The position numbers and the translations under genes were made by a program. DNA of 64,000 bases from Propionibacteriaceae bacterium (GTDB taxonomy: Bacteria > Actinomycetota > Actinomycetes > Propionibacteriales > Propionibacteriaceae), in NCBI GenBank assembly GCA_025965155.1, contig JAOPXN010000025.1:1-64000 (forward strand), read 5' to 3'. Positions 52,601 to 59,961 of this stretch are shown piece by piece; position 1 is the first letter of the stretch, and each line of letters opens with the position of its first letter. The notes beneath the pieces are model-generated. The model saw nothing but the letters and a program-made list of their open reading frames with translations. It was not told the origin of the DNA and made no database searches.

Positions 52601-52969
52601 GTCACCCGGGCAGTGGTCGCGTCCGGCGCCGAGCTCACCCCGGTCAGCTCCGGCACGGTGCTGCCGCCCGGTCCCGCGGGCCGCCAGCTACGACTGGGAG
52701 AGGCGGCGGACCCGCGCTGGATGGCGACCGTGGACGGCCGGCCGCTGGCCGCGGTGGGCGGCAGCTGGCAGCAGGTCTTCGAGCTGCCCGCGTCCGGTGG
52801 GCGGCTGGAGTACGAGATCCCCTCGGCGATGCGCTGGTGGTTGATCGGATCGGGAGTGCTGCTGCTGGTGGCGGCGGTGCTGGCCGCTCCTGCGGTCCGC
52901 CGGCCGGAGGTACGTGATCCGGCCCGGTCGGCTCGCCGGGCCGCCACCGTGACAGGAGTGGATCTGTGA
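49679..52969 (+). CDS. Large membrane glycosyltransferase, GT2 domain plus polytopic region
   Basis: This encodes about 1096 residues (ATG at 49679; an in-frame ATG at 49646 is possible). The GT2 domain occupies roughly residues 55-320 (VTAVLVTLDAELWLPQTLSGI; IAIDNDSSDRTRRML; LWLLHDDAVPAPNAL; FRDGVEFGWRAHLRGYRV). At least ten membrane helices follow from about residue 465 to 850. A periplasmic beta-rich domain and a last helix (WWLIGSGVLLLVAAVLAAPAV) close the protein. Such giants next to DUF5719 and whiB2 are conserved in actinobacteria and presumably build a surface glycan; the sugar is unknown. The stop overlaps the next start. Confidence 0.88.
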   Translation: MARDTAHDDVVNQGHLRAGEREDFSQLRLSPSAPDSDSDVNPWAWADVEYQEDTPVDISACHVTAVLVTLDAELWLPQTLSGIAALTHRPDRLIAIDNDSSDRTRRMLNQAVAEGLLDAVYSGAREYGFGTAVASALSQDLQRPGHPRAAADSEHSWLWLLHDDAVPAPNALTQLLSHVVTDPTIDITGPKLLLPKRRNHSQQLSEVGVSISGTGRRELMLDVGEIDQGQRDKPEPRLGVSSCGMLVRTAVWEELGGFDRAVPVFRDGVEFGWRAHLRGYRVLTSPAAAMVHRQVGRAGLRPHGVIGPRPAQVDRELGMLVVAGHATSRQLPVVWLRLVWSCLLHAFGYLLGKVPGRSLDELLALRTFVRHPGRIHAIRHRLAAVEAAPGAGDRVGALRPPWWSSLRVASEAVSGAVSERYRSVAGEADATSLDELTGDDFTSGAEEKVRNPWLAPVVITGVLAAVASVVAVRQLLGTGALTAPALLPGPADLSALWHRVVAPIAGAPYQYTPPWLALVALGSTVLAGRPEWLVTLLLCGVVPLALISVYPVVRRVISNRWTRLWAALTYALLPVLLGGTNVGRLGLSVFAVALPLLVLAARALVLRRQRTPEAWRGGWGAGVVLVALIAFEPSLLIFALVVGAIGAVALRRTPRKAGRIGIAVGVPLLVLAPWWPGIVASWGRLFAGPDAALGGAPAAPSVWGLMIGRGGGAGLPPLWLGLLVFGVLWLVALLGLGRRPRSHAVVAAWVTALLALTAAVLFSRMVVAVPPIGTEIRPEVSSYLLLSFAALILAAGIGVDGLSGALAGRSFSVLQPLAVVAGVLVGLITVGAAGWWILAGARGPIERVQLDALPPYVLNAMQSEAKVRVLAIDLSQPEARFNVVADDQVRLGDADRGYTFGGSKEARNRSEDLVIRLVAGTADTDIGAELRDLGIGYVWVTGADEEEAARIDNTPGLGAASGNARGTVWQLQPAVTRAVVASGAELTPVSSGTVLPPGPAGRQLRLGEAADPRWMATVDGRPLAAVGGSWQQVFELPASGGRLEYEIPSAMRWWLIGSGVLLLVAAVLAAPAVRRPEVRDPARSARRAATVTGVDL

Positions 52970-54432
52970 GCCAGCGACGGTATCCGCTAGCCGGTCTTCG
53001 ACGGTCTCCGGTGGCCGGCCTGGTAGCCGTGCTGGCCGCCCTGGTGGCGCTGCTGCTGGTGGTCGGCGGCGGAAGCCTGCTCCAGCCGCAGAGCGCCACC
53101 TTCATCCCGGACCGGATCCCGGTCGTTGGGCGCACCAACACTGTGTGTACGGTCCCCGGCGAGCTCCCCGACGCCAGTACCAGCGTTTCGGCGGTGGTGA
53201 TGCGGCAGGCACCCGGCCGCGGGGGGACGCTGGCGGGTACGCCGATCGGCGCCACCTCGCCGAGCCTGACACTGACCGAGCAGGGCAAGGGGCAGGTCCA
53301 GACCGGCCTGACGAAGACGGTGCTGCTGCAGGGCGAGGGAGTGATGGCTACCGCCAGTAGCGCGGCCGTCGTCACCTCCGCCAGTGCCGGTGAGCAGCAG
53401 GGGCTGATGGCCGCGCCCTGCCAGCGCCCGGCCACCAACCACTGGCTGGTCGGGGTGGGGGCGTCGGCTTCGTACCGCAGCGAGGTGGTGCTGACCAACC
53501 CCGACGACTCCCAGGCCGAGGTGGACCTTCGTTACTACGGCCGCAACGGGTTGGTGGTGGTCCCCGGCAGCCCGGGCGTGATCGTGGCCGCCCGCAGCTC
53601 CACCGTCGTCTCGCTCGACTCGTTGGTCGCGGTCGAGGGCCCGCTCACGGTGGCCGTGCGCGCCGACGAGGGTCGCGTCTCCGCGGTCGCCCGCACTCTC
53701 GCGAGCAGCGGGATGGATCCGGCCGGGGCCGACTGGCAGGTGGGATCCACCGCGCCCAGTACCCGGACGGTGATCCCGGGCATCCCGGAGGGCCCAGGGG
53801 CCCGCGAGCTGTTCGTCGTCAACCCCAGCACGACCCGGGCCACTGTCCGGGTCGAGGTGCTGGGCCAGCAGGGCAGCTTCGCCCCCGCCGGTGCGGACGC
53901 GATCGAGGTGCTGCCGGAGAGCACCGGCTCGGTGCAGCTGGCCGACGGTCTGGCGGGCGCGCCCGGAGCGATCCGGCTAGTCAGTGACGTACCGGTGACC
54001 GGGGCGGTGGTGTCTCGCAGCAGCCGTGAGTCCGCCACCCCCGACCTGGCGGTGCAGCCGGCGGCGCCGGCCATGCTGAGCACCGGACTGGTGGCGGTCG
54101 CCACCACCGACCTGGGCGACAGCGAGCTGGTCCTGAGCAACGACACTGAGGTGGAGACGACTGCCTCGATCGAGGTGCTCAGCTATGACGGGGTGACGCT
54201 GCGCCGCGACGATATCTACCTGGGGCCGAACAGCACCTCGACCCGGAGACTCAACTCTCCGGCACCGTCGTACCTGGTGGTGCGGGCGCCGACGGCCACC
54301 GGTGTGTACGGGGGAGTCGTGCTGACCCAGCCCGACGGTGACTCAGCGGGTCTGGCCACCATGGGAGTCAGCTCACCCGACGTTGCCAGCCGGGCGCCAA
54401 AGACGCGGCTGGACCCCTCCGTCGGCCGTTGA
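52966..54432 (+). CDS. DUF5719-family secreted or anchored protein
   Basis: This encodes 488 residues from a GTG overlapping the glycosyltransferase stop (GTGA). A single N-terminal helix (GLVAVLAALVALLLVVGGGSL, residues about 17-37) acts as signal anchor. The rest is predicted extracytoplasmic and built of repeated beta-sandwich units that share a pattern such as SEVVLTNPDDSQAEVDLRYYG, ARELFVVNPSTTRATVRVEVLG and SELVLSNDTEVETTASIEVLS, that is three immunoglobulin-like repeats. It is always paired with the giant glycosyltransferase, so the two likely act together at the surface. No enzyme motif is seen. Confidence 0.85.
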   Translation: MSQRRYPLAGLRRSPVAGLVAVLAALVALLLVVGGGSLLQPQSATFIPDRIPVVGRTNTVCTVPGELPDASTSVSAVVMRQAPGRGGTLAGTPIGATSPSLTLTEQGKGQVQTGLTKTVLLQGEGVMATASSAAVVTSASAGEQQGLMAAPCQRPATNHWLVGVGASASYRSEVVLTNPDDSQAEVDLRYYGRNGLVVVPGSPGVIVAARSSTVVSLDSLVAVEGPLTVAVRADEGRVSAVARTLASSGMDPAGADWQVGSTAPSTRTVIPGIPEGPGARELFVVNPSTTRATVRVEVLGQQGSFAPAGADAIEVLPESTGSVQLADGLAGAPGAIRLVSDVPVTGAVVSRSSRESATPDLAVQPAAPAMLSTGLVAVATTDLGDSELVLSNDTEVETTASIEVLSYDGVTLRRDDIYLGPNSTSTRRLNSPAPSYLVVRAPTATGVYGGVVLTQPDGDSAGLATMGVSSPDVASRAPKTRLDPSVGR

Positions 54433-54477
54433 GCCATGCGGGCCGGCGCTCAGTCAGTGTCGTCGCTGAGGCGGCGC

Positions 54478-54921
54478 TCAGTCGGTGTCGTCGCCGAGGC
54501 CTTCGGGATCGATCTCGTCGACGCTGCGGCCGGTGAGCGCGGACAGCTGCTCGACGATGGTCCGGTAGACCAGGATGCTGAGCCCCCGACGGGTGGCGGC
54601 GCGGTGCTCCAGTGGCCGGCGGTAGATCACCACCTGAGCCATCCGATCAGCGTCGGACTCCAACGCTGCCGCGAGCGGCACCCGGTCACCCGACCAGGCC
54701 GTCTCCAGGAACGGTACGTCCTCGACCCCGAAGGTGACCCCGACCAGAGCGTCGGGACACTGCCGCGCGATCCGCTCGACCGCTCCATGCACGGCCTCGG
54801 TGAAGAAGTCCGCCTTGGTCGCGGGCCGAGGTGGTCTGGCCGGCCGCCCGGTGAGCGGGTTCGGTAGCGCCAGCGGTCCACGCAGGCCGCGGGAGTGGCG
54901 ATCGCGACGGCGGACTGACAT
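54478..54921 (-). CDS. Metallopeptidase-family (zincin-like) protein
   Basis: This encodes 147 residues from the ATG at 54921 (MSVRRRDRHSRGLRGPLALP, the typical actinobacterial start). Family features are DFFTEAVHGAVERIARQCPDAL, VGVTFGVEDVPF, PLAAALESDADRMAQVVIYRRPLE and the C-terminal VEQLSALTGRSVDEIDPE. These proteins are annotated as metallopeptidases, but no HExxH motif is present here: the expected position reads VYRTIVEQLS, so protease activity is doubtful. It is convergent with DUF5719 and divergent from DUF3499, as in mycobacteria (Rv3259/Rv3258c). Confidence 0.85.
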   Translation of the reverse strand: MSVRRRDRHSRGLRGPLALPNPLTGRPARPPRPATKADFFTEAVHGAVERIARQCPDALVGVTFGVEDVPFLETAWSGDRVPLAAALESDADRMAQVVIYRRPLEHRAATRRGLSILVYRTIVEQLSALTGRSVDEIDPEGLGDDTD

Positions 54922-55086
54922 GTGGACGAGCCTAGTGTGTCCGCAGTTCCCCCACCGCCCACTAGTCGCCTCCTCCGCGCTGTAGGCGGCGTGGCGCAGC
55001 GGAACTGACGTCTCGACGCACGCCTTTCGTGCTGACACGCGCCCTCCTCCCACGATCGGCGCGCTCGTGCGAGTAGCGTCGTCGCG

Positions 55087-55464
55087 GTGAGGTCAAGACG
55101 CTGCTCTCGGACCGGTTGTTCGCGGCCCGCCGTTGCCACGCTGACCTACGTCTACGACGACTCGACCGCTGTCCTCGGGCCGCTCGCCACGCAGGCTGAG
55201 CCGCACTGCTACGACCTGTGCCAGCAGCACGCGGTGGCGCTCTCGGCTCCGCTGGGGTGGGAGGTGATCCGGCTCGCCTCCGACCCGGACCCGGCTCCGA
55301 GCACCGACGACCTGCTGGCGCTCGCGGACGCCGTCCGTGAGGTGGGTCTGTCCTACGACCCGCCGGTCGAGACCCACCAGGACCGTACGGTGCAGCGCCG
55401 CTCGGGCATCGTGGAGCTGGGCCGCCGAGGCCACCTCACCGTGCTGGCCGACCCCGACGCCTGA
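55087..55464 (+). CDS. DUF3499-family protein
   Basis: This encodes 125 residues from a GTG. The whole conserved N-terminal pattern is present: RCSRTGCSRPAVATLTYVY, DSTAVLGPLA, EPHCYDLCQQHAVALSAPLGWEVIRL. The Cys and His residues (CxxxxC, C, CxxH) could bind zinc. The function is unknown. In most actinobacteria a phosphomannomutase gene follows; here there are only 162 bp before the Trm112 gene. Confidence 0.9.
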   Translation: MRSRRCSRTGCSRPAVATLTYVYDDSTAVLGPLATQAEPHCYDLCQQHAVALSAPLGWEVIRLASDPDPAPSTDDLLALADAVREVGLSYDPPVETHQDRTVQRRSGIVELGRRGHLTVLADPDA

Positions 55465-55626
55465 CCCACCTCCCACCACAAGCCCGCCGAGGCGTCAGGT
55501 CTGCCGCGGCACGCCGCCCAGACGCCGGAGGATCCGACCAGTCGGCGGTGGTCGAAGTGGCGGGCGCTGCGTTGCTGGCGGGCGACGGTGTAGAAATAGG
55601 GGACCGCACCAACCTGGAGGAGTGGA

Positions 55627-55815
55627 ATGGCTGTCGAACTGGCCCCCGAACTGCTGGAGATCCTGGCCTGCCCTAACTGCCACGGATCGTTGGCGGTCGA
55701 CCACGACCGTGACGAACTGGTCTGCGTCGCCGCCGACTGCGGTCTGGCCTACCCGGTCCGGCAGGGAATCCCGGTGCTGCTGATCGACGAAGCCCGCCGA
55801 CCCGACCACCACTGA
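55627..55815 (+). CDS. Trm112-family small zinc protein
   Basis: This encodes 62 residues. It has the Cys4 pattern of Trm112/YcaR proteins: [13 protein letters not shown] (CxxC) and [27 protein letters not shown] (second Cys pair). Eukaryotic Trm112 activates methyltransferases; the bacterial role is less clear. GGAGG precedes the ATG. It is followed 16 bp later by the TobH-like gene, a conserved pair. Confidence 0.9.
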   Translation: MAVELAPELLEILACPNCHGSLAVDHDRDELVCVAADCGLAYPVRQGIPVLLIDEARRPDHH

Positions 55816-55831
55816 GCCAGGAGGGTTGCCG

Positions 55832-56860
55832 ATGTCGGTTTTCGACGACTCATGGCTGGAGGACCGGCAGGCGCTCCAGGGTGCCGACCCGGTGCTGCGG
55901 CGCCTAGCGGAGGCCGGCGCCCGGCTACGGCAGGAGACCGTCGAGGCGCGGGTGCCAATCGCGCAGCTGAGCGACCTGGCCCGTCCCCGGGCCGTGATCG
56001 CGGCGGGCCCGGAGGCCCGGTTCATTCGGGCCATCTTGGAGCCGGTCTGCCCGGTGCCCTTCGTCGCCTGGCCGTCGCACGGCCTACCCGGCTGGGTTGG
56101 CGCCTTGGACCTGGTGGTGGTGATGGCCAGCGACGGCGCGCCGCCCGGGATGATCGCCACCGTGCATGAAGCGGTACGGCGCGGCGCTCAGCTCATCATC
56201 GCCTGCCCGCCGGCGTCCATGGCGGCCGAGCACGCTGCGTCCCGCTCCACCACGCTGCTGCCGACCAGAACGGCCGACCCGCTGGCCGCTGCCATCGTGG
56301 TGCTCTCGGGCCTGCACGAGATGCAGCTGGGCCCCGAGGTGCACCCGGACGCAGTGGCCGACGCGATGGACCAGGTAGCCGAGGACTGCTCCCCGTTCGT
56401 GGACGTGTCGGAGAACCCGGCCAAGGACCTCGCCATGGGGCTCGCCGACGCCCAGGCGCTGGTCTGGGGCGGATCCGTCCTCGCCGCCCGGGCCAGCCGG
56501 CGGCTGGCGGAGGCGCTCCGTGCAGCGAGCGGCCGCCCCGCGCTGGCCGCCGACGCGGACGAGCTGCTGCCCATCCTCGAGACCGCGGCACCGCGTGACC
56601 CGTTCGCCGACCCGTTCGAGGACGTGGTCGCCACCGACCGGCGACCGTGCCTGCTCACCCTGGACGACGGGAACACCGACGACCTGGTCCGCTCGGCGCA
56701 GAGCCGGCTGCTGGCGGCGGCGGACCGTAACGACATTCGGGTCTGTCCGATCGCGCACCGCACCGGGTCGGACGTGGAGCGCTACGCCACGTTGCTGCAG
56801 ACGGGGATGTTCGCGTCCGTCTATCTGGCGCTCGGCCTGGGCCGGTACCACAACGTCTGA
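55832..56860 (+). CDS. SIS-domain / TobH-like phosphosugar isomerase-family protein
   Basis: This encodes 342 residues from the ATG at 55832, with AGGAGGG 6 bases upstream. It starts FDDSWLEDRQALQGADPVLRRLAEAGARLR (in part), typical of the actinobacterial TobH-like group, and has two weak SIS-like halves (PRAVIAAGPEARFIRAIL; LDLVVVMASDGAPPGMIATVHEAVRRGAQLIIACPP). In mycobacteria the homologue (Rv3256c) lies between manB/pmmA and manA, suggesting a role in mannose phosphate metabolism, but catalytic residues are not obvious and activity is unproven. Confidence 0.8.
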   Translation: MSVFDDSWLEDRQALQGADPVLRRLAEAGARLRQETVEARVPIAQLSDLARPRAVIAAGPEARFIRAILEPVCPVPFVAWPSHGLPGWVGALDLVVVMASDGAPPGMIATVHEAVRRGAQLIIACPPASMAAEHAASRSTTLLPTRTADPLAAAIVVLSGLHEMQLGPEVHPDAVADAMDQVAEDCSPFVDVSENPAKDLAMGLADAQALVWGGSVLAARASRRLAEALRAASGRPALAADADELLPILETAAPRDPFADPFEDVVATDRRPCLLTLDDGNTDDLVRSAQSRLLAAADRNDIRVCPIAHRTGSDVERYATLLQTGMFASVYLALGLGRYHNV

Positions 56861-56937
56861 GGACTACCCCGGCAGCTGCCACGACACCGGCGGTCCGACG
56901 CCGTGGGCCGGTGCGGGTTCTGGCAAGATGGCCGACT

Positions 56938-57921
56938 GTGAGTGCTGAAGGTGGAACCAAGGCCGTCGTTGCGGCGCTGATCGCGAACACGTTCATTGCA
57001 GCGACGAAGTTCGCTGCCTGGGGTCTGACCGGGGCGTCCTCGCTGCTGGCGGAGGCGATCCACTCGGTGGCAGACGCCGGCAACCAGGCACTGCTGCTGG
57101 TGGGTGGCAAGCGGGCCCGGCGGGAAGCGACGCCCGAGCACCCGTTCGGCTTCGGCCGCGAACGCTACATCTTCGCGTTCATCGTCGCGATCGTGCTGTT
57201 CTCGGTGGGTGGTCTGTTTGCGCTCTACGAGGCGTACCACAAGTACCACGAGATCCACTCCGGCCACCCGAACGAGCTGCTGGAAAGCAGGTGGTGGTGG
57301 GTACCGATCGCGGTCCTGGTGGCTGCCATCATCGCCGAGTCGCTGTCGTTCCGGACCGCGATCATCGAGTCCAACCGCAGTCGCGGCAAGCAAAGCTGGA
57401 GCAAGTTCATCCGTTCGGCCAAGGCGCCTGAGCTGCCGGTGATCTTGCTCGAGGACTTCGCGGCTCTGCTGGGCCTGGTCTTTGCGCTGTTCGGCGTCGG
57501 GATGACCCTGATCACCGGCAACGGATACTTCGACGTGATCGGTACGGCCATGATCGGCTTGCTGCTGGTCGCCGTCGCTGTCGCGCTGGCCATCGAGACC
57601 AAAAGCCTGCTGCTCGGTGAGTCCGCCGGGCCGGAGGTCAACGGCAAGATCCAGGCAGCCCTCGAAGCGACGCCGGGCGTCGACCACGTCATCCACATGA
57701 AGACCCTGCACCTGGGCCCGGAGGAGATCCTCGTCGCCGCAAAGATCGCAGTCGACCCGACAGAGCGTGCAGCCGACCTGGCGGCCGCTATCGACGCCGC
57801 CGAGGCAGCCGTACGGAAGGCCGAACCGATGGTCACCTCGCTGTACCTCGAGCCGGACATCTTCAAGGCCGACTACGTGGCCGCGCCGCGTCCCGAGCGG
57901 CCATCCGCTCCGAGCCACTGA
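56938..57921 (+). CDS. Cation diffusion facilitator (CDF) transporter
   Basis: This encodes 327 residues. The GTG at 56938 is chosen; CAAGAT ten bases upstream resembles a -10 box, so the message may be leaderless. CDF features are the first helix [21 protein letters not shown], the metal site helix [25 protein letters not shown] (quoted in part; His and Asp of the H-x3-D site), and [18 protein letters not shown]. The second metal helix reads [19 protein letters not shown]. The subgroup with NQALLL and LLEDxAAxxG resembles ZnT9-type members. It exports zinc or another divalent metal in exchange for protons. It takes the place where manA usually stands. Confidence 0.9.
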   Translation: MSAEGGTKAVVAALIANTFIAATKFAAWGLTGASSLLAEAIHSVADAGNQALLLVGGKRARREATPEHPFGFGRERYIFAFIVAIVLFSVGGLFALYEAYHKYHEIHSGHPNELLESRWWWVPIAVLVAAIIAESLSFRTAIIESNRSRGKQSWSKFIRSAKAPELPVILLEDFAALLGLVFALFGVGMTLITGNGYFDVIGTAMIGLLLVAVAVALAIETKSLLLGESAGPEVNGKIQAALEATPGVDHVIHMKTLHLGPEEILVAAKIAVDPTERAADLAAAIDAAEAAVRKAEPMVTSLYLEPDIFKADYVAAPRPERPSAPSH

Positions 57922-57928
57922 GCCGATC

Positions 57929-58351
57929 ATGCGGGTCTGGGTCCTCAACGGCGTGAACCTCGGTCGGCTCGGCACTCGGCAGCCGGAGGTGTACGGCGCC
58001 ACCACCTACGCCCAGCTTGTCCAGCGGTGCACAACTCGCGGCGCCGAGCTCGGGCTGGAGGTCGAATGCCGCCAGACCGACTCCGAGGCGGAGCTGGTCG
58101 GCTGGCTGCACCAGGCCGCGGACGATGCCATCCCGGTGGTGCTGAACCCCGCTGCCTGGAGCCACTACTCGATCGCGGTGGCCGACGCGGTGGCGCTGCG
58201 GACGGCGGACCTGGTCGAGGTTCACCTGTCCAACATCCACACCCGGGAGCCCTTCCGGCACCACTCGGTGGTCAGCGCGTACGCCACCGGAGTGATCGCC
58301 GGCCTCGGTGTCGCCGGCTACGACGCCGCACTGGCGTACCTCGCCCGCTGA
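57929..58351 (+). CDS. aroQ: Type II 3-dehydroquinate dehydratase
   Basis: This encodes 140 residues, a normal type II length. Active-site elements are present: [18 protein letters not shown] contributes the catalytic Arg and Tyr, [12 protein letters not shown] the Asn, and [19 protein letters not shown] the general-acid His and substrate-binding Arg. Several usually fixed residues differ (GVNLGRLG for GPNLNLLG, PAAWSH for PGAYTH), so this is a divergent member. It dehydrates 3-dehydroquinate in the shikimate pathway or in quinate breakdown. It starts 7 bp after the CDF gene; no other aro gene is near. Confidence 0.88.
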   Translation: MRVWVLNGVNLGRLGTRQPEVYGATTYAQLVQRCTTRGAELGLEVECRQTDSEAELVGWLHQAADDAIPVVLNPAAWSHYSIAVADAVALRTADLVEVHLSNIHTREPFRHHSVVSAYATGVIAGLGVAGYDAALAYLAR

Positions 58352-58431
58352 CGGCGCAGGCAACCCGGCCGGTGGCGCTGATCACAGTGCGGCAGTTGGT
58401 TGCGGCTCAGGTCAGCCCCTAGGCTCGACCC

Positions 58432-59871
58432 ATGGATTTTCGTGTCGCTGACCTGAGCCTGGCCGAGTTCGGCCGCAAAGAGATCACCCTCGCCGAGCAT
58501 GAGATGCCCGGTCTGATGGCCATGCGTGCCCAGTTCGGCGAGTCCAAGCCGCTGTCCGGCGCCAGGATCGCCGGTTCGCTGCATATGACCATCCAGACCG
58601 CGGTGCTGATCGAGACGCTGGTCGCGCTGGGCGCCGAGGTGCGCTGGGCGAGCTGCAACATCTTCTCCACCCAGGACCACGCCGCCGCCGCGGTCGTGGT
58701 GGGCAAGGACGGCACCCCGGAAAACCCGCAGGGCGTACCGGTGTTCGCCTGGAAGGGTGAGTCGCTGGAGGAGTACTGGGAGTGCACCGCGAAGATCCTC
58801 ACCTGGGACGACGGCGAGTTCGCCAACATGATCCTCGACGACGGCGGTGACGCGACACTGCTGGTCCACAAGGGTGTCGAGTACGAGAAGGCCGGGAAGG
58901 TGCCGGAGGCCAGCGAGGACGACCCCGAGGAGCTTCGGGTGATCCTCGCCCTGCTGCGCCGGTCGTTGGCCGAGGAACGCAGCTGGACCGAGGTGGCCAA
59001 TGCCATCAAGGGGGTCACCGAGGAGACCACCACCGGTGTCCACCGGCTGTACGAGATGTTCCGCAGCTCGCAGCTGCTGTTCCCGGCGATCAACGTCAAC
59101 GACTCGGTCACCAAGTCCAAGTTCGACAACAAGTACGGCTGCCGACACTCCCTGATCGACGGGCTGAACCGGGCCACCGACGTACTGATCGGCGGCAAGG
59201 TGGCAGTGGTCTGCGGCTACGGTGACGTCGGCAAGGGCTGCGCAGAGTCGCTCCGAGGCCAGGGTGCACGGGTGATCATTACCGAGGTTGACCCGATCTG
59301 TGCGCTGCAGGCGGCAATGGACGGCTACCAGGTGACCACCCTGGAGGAGGCGCTGCCGGTCGCCGACATCTACATCACCGCCACCGGCTGCTACTCGGTC
59401 ATCACCGCAGACCAGATGAGCCGGATGAAGCACCAGGCGATCGTGGCCAACATCGGTCACTTCGACAACGAGATCGACATGGCCGGACTGGAGAAGACTC
59501 CCGGCATCGTCCGCAACAACATCAAGCCGCAGGTCGACGAGTGGATCTTCGACGCCGACTCGGACCAGCGGCACTCGATCCTCGTGCTGAGCGAGGGCCG
59601 GCTGATGAACCTCGGCAACGCGACCGGGCACCCGAGCTTCGTGATGAGCAACTCCTTCACCAACCAGGTGCTGGCGCAGATCGAGATCTTCACCCGCACC
59701 GACGAGTACCCGGTGGGTGTCTATACACTGCCCAAGCACCTCGACGAAGCGGTGGCGCGCCTGCACCTGGGTGCCCTCGGAGTGAAGCTCACCGAGCTGA
59801 CCAGCAAGCAGGCTCAGTACCTCGGCGTGCCGGTCGAGGGACCGTACAAGCCAGATCACTACCGTTACTGA
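58432..59871 (+). CDS. ahcY: Adenosylhomocysteinase (S-adenosylhomocysteine hydrolase)
   Basis: This encodes 479 residues. The start [20 protein letters not shown], the substrate segments [20 protein letters not shown] and [14 protein letters not shown], the NAD-binding loop [20 protein letters not shown] (about residues 256-275), and the C-terminal [24 protein letters not shown] end are all diagnostic. The C-terminal Lys and Tyr that complete the NAD site of the neighbouring subunit are present. An insert of about 40 residues near position 150 ([13 protein letters not shown]) is typical of bacterial enzymes. It regenerates homocysteine and adenosine after methyl transfer. Confidence 0.97.
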   Translation: MDFRVADLSLAEFGRKEITLAEHEMPGLMAMRAQFGESKPLSGARIAGSLHMTIQTAVLIETLVALGAEVRWASCNIFSTQDHAAAAVVVGKDGTPENPQGVPVFAWKGESLEEYWECTAKILTWDDGEFANMILDDGGDATLLVHKGVEYEKAGKVPEASEDDPEELRVILALLRRSLAEERSWTEVANAIKGVTEETTTGVHRLYEMFRSSQLLFPAINVNDSVTKSKFDNKYGCRHSLIDGLNRATDVLIGGKVAVVCGYGDVGKGCAESLRGQGARVIITEVDPICALQAAMDGYQVTTLEEALPVADIYITATGCYSVITADQMSRMKHQAIVANIGHFDNEIDMAGLEKTPGIVRNNIKPQVDEWIFDADSDQRHSILVLSEGRLMNLGNATGHPSFVMSNSFTNQVLAQIEIFTRTDEYPVGVYTLPKHLDEAVARLHLGALGVKLTELTSKQAQYLGVPVEGPYKPDHYRY

Positions 59872-59961
59872 CGTCCGGCGCGTCAGGACCGGTGTGGAAC
59901 CCCGATGCGCGAGCGAGCCCGATTCGCCTGACTTCGCGGCTCGACGAGAGGACGACCAGGG

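Noticed and set aside
55465-55626. Remnant of a phosphomannomutase gene in the 162-bp gap
   Set aside because: No part of the gap translates into phosphohexomutase motifs in any frame I inspected.
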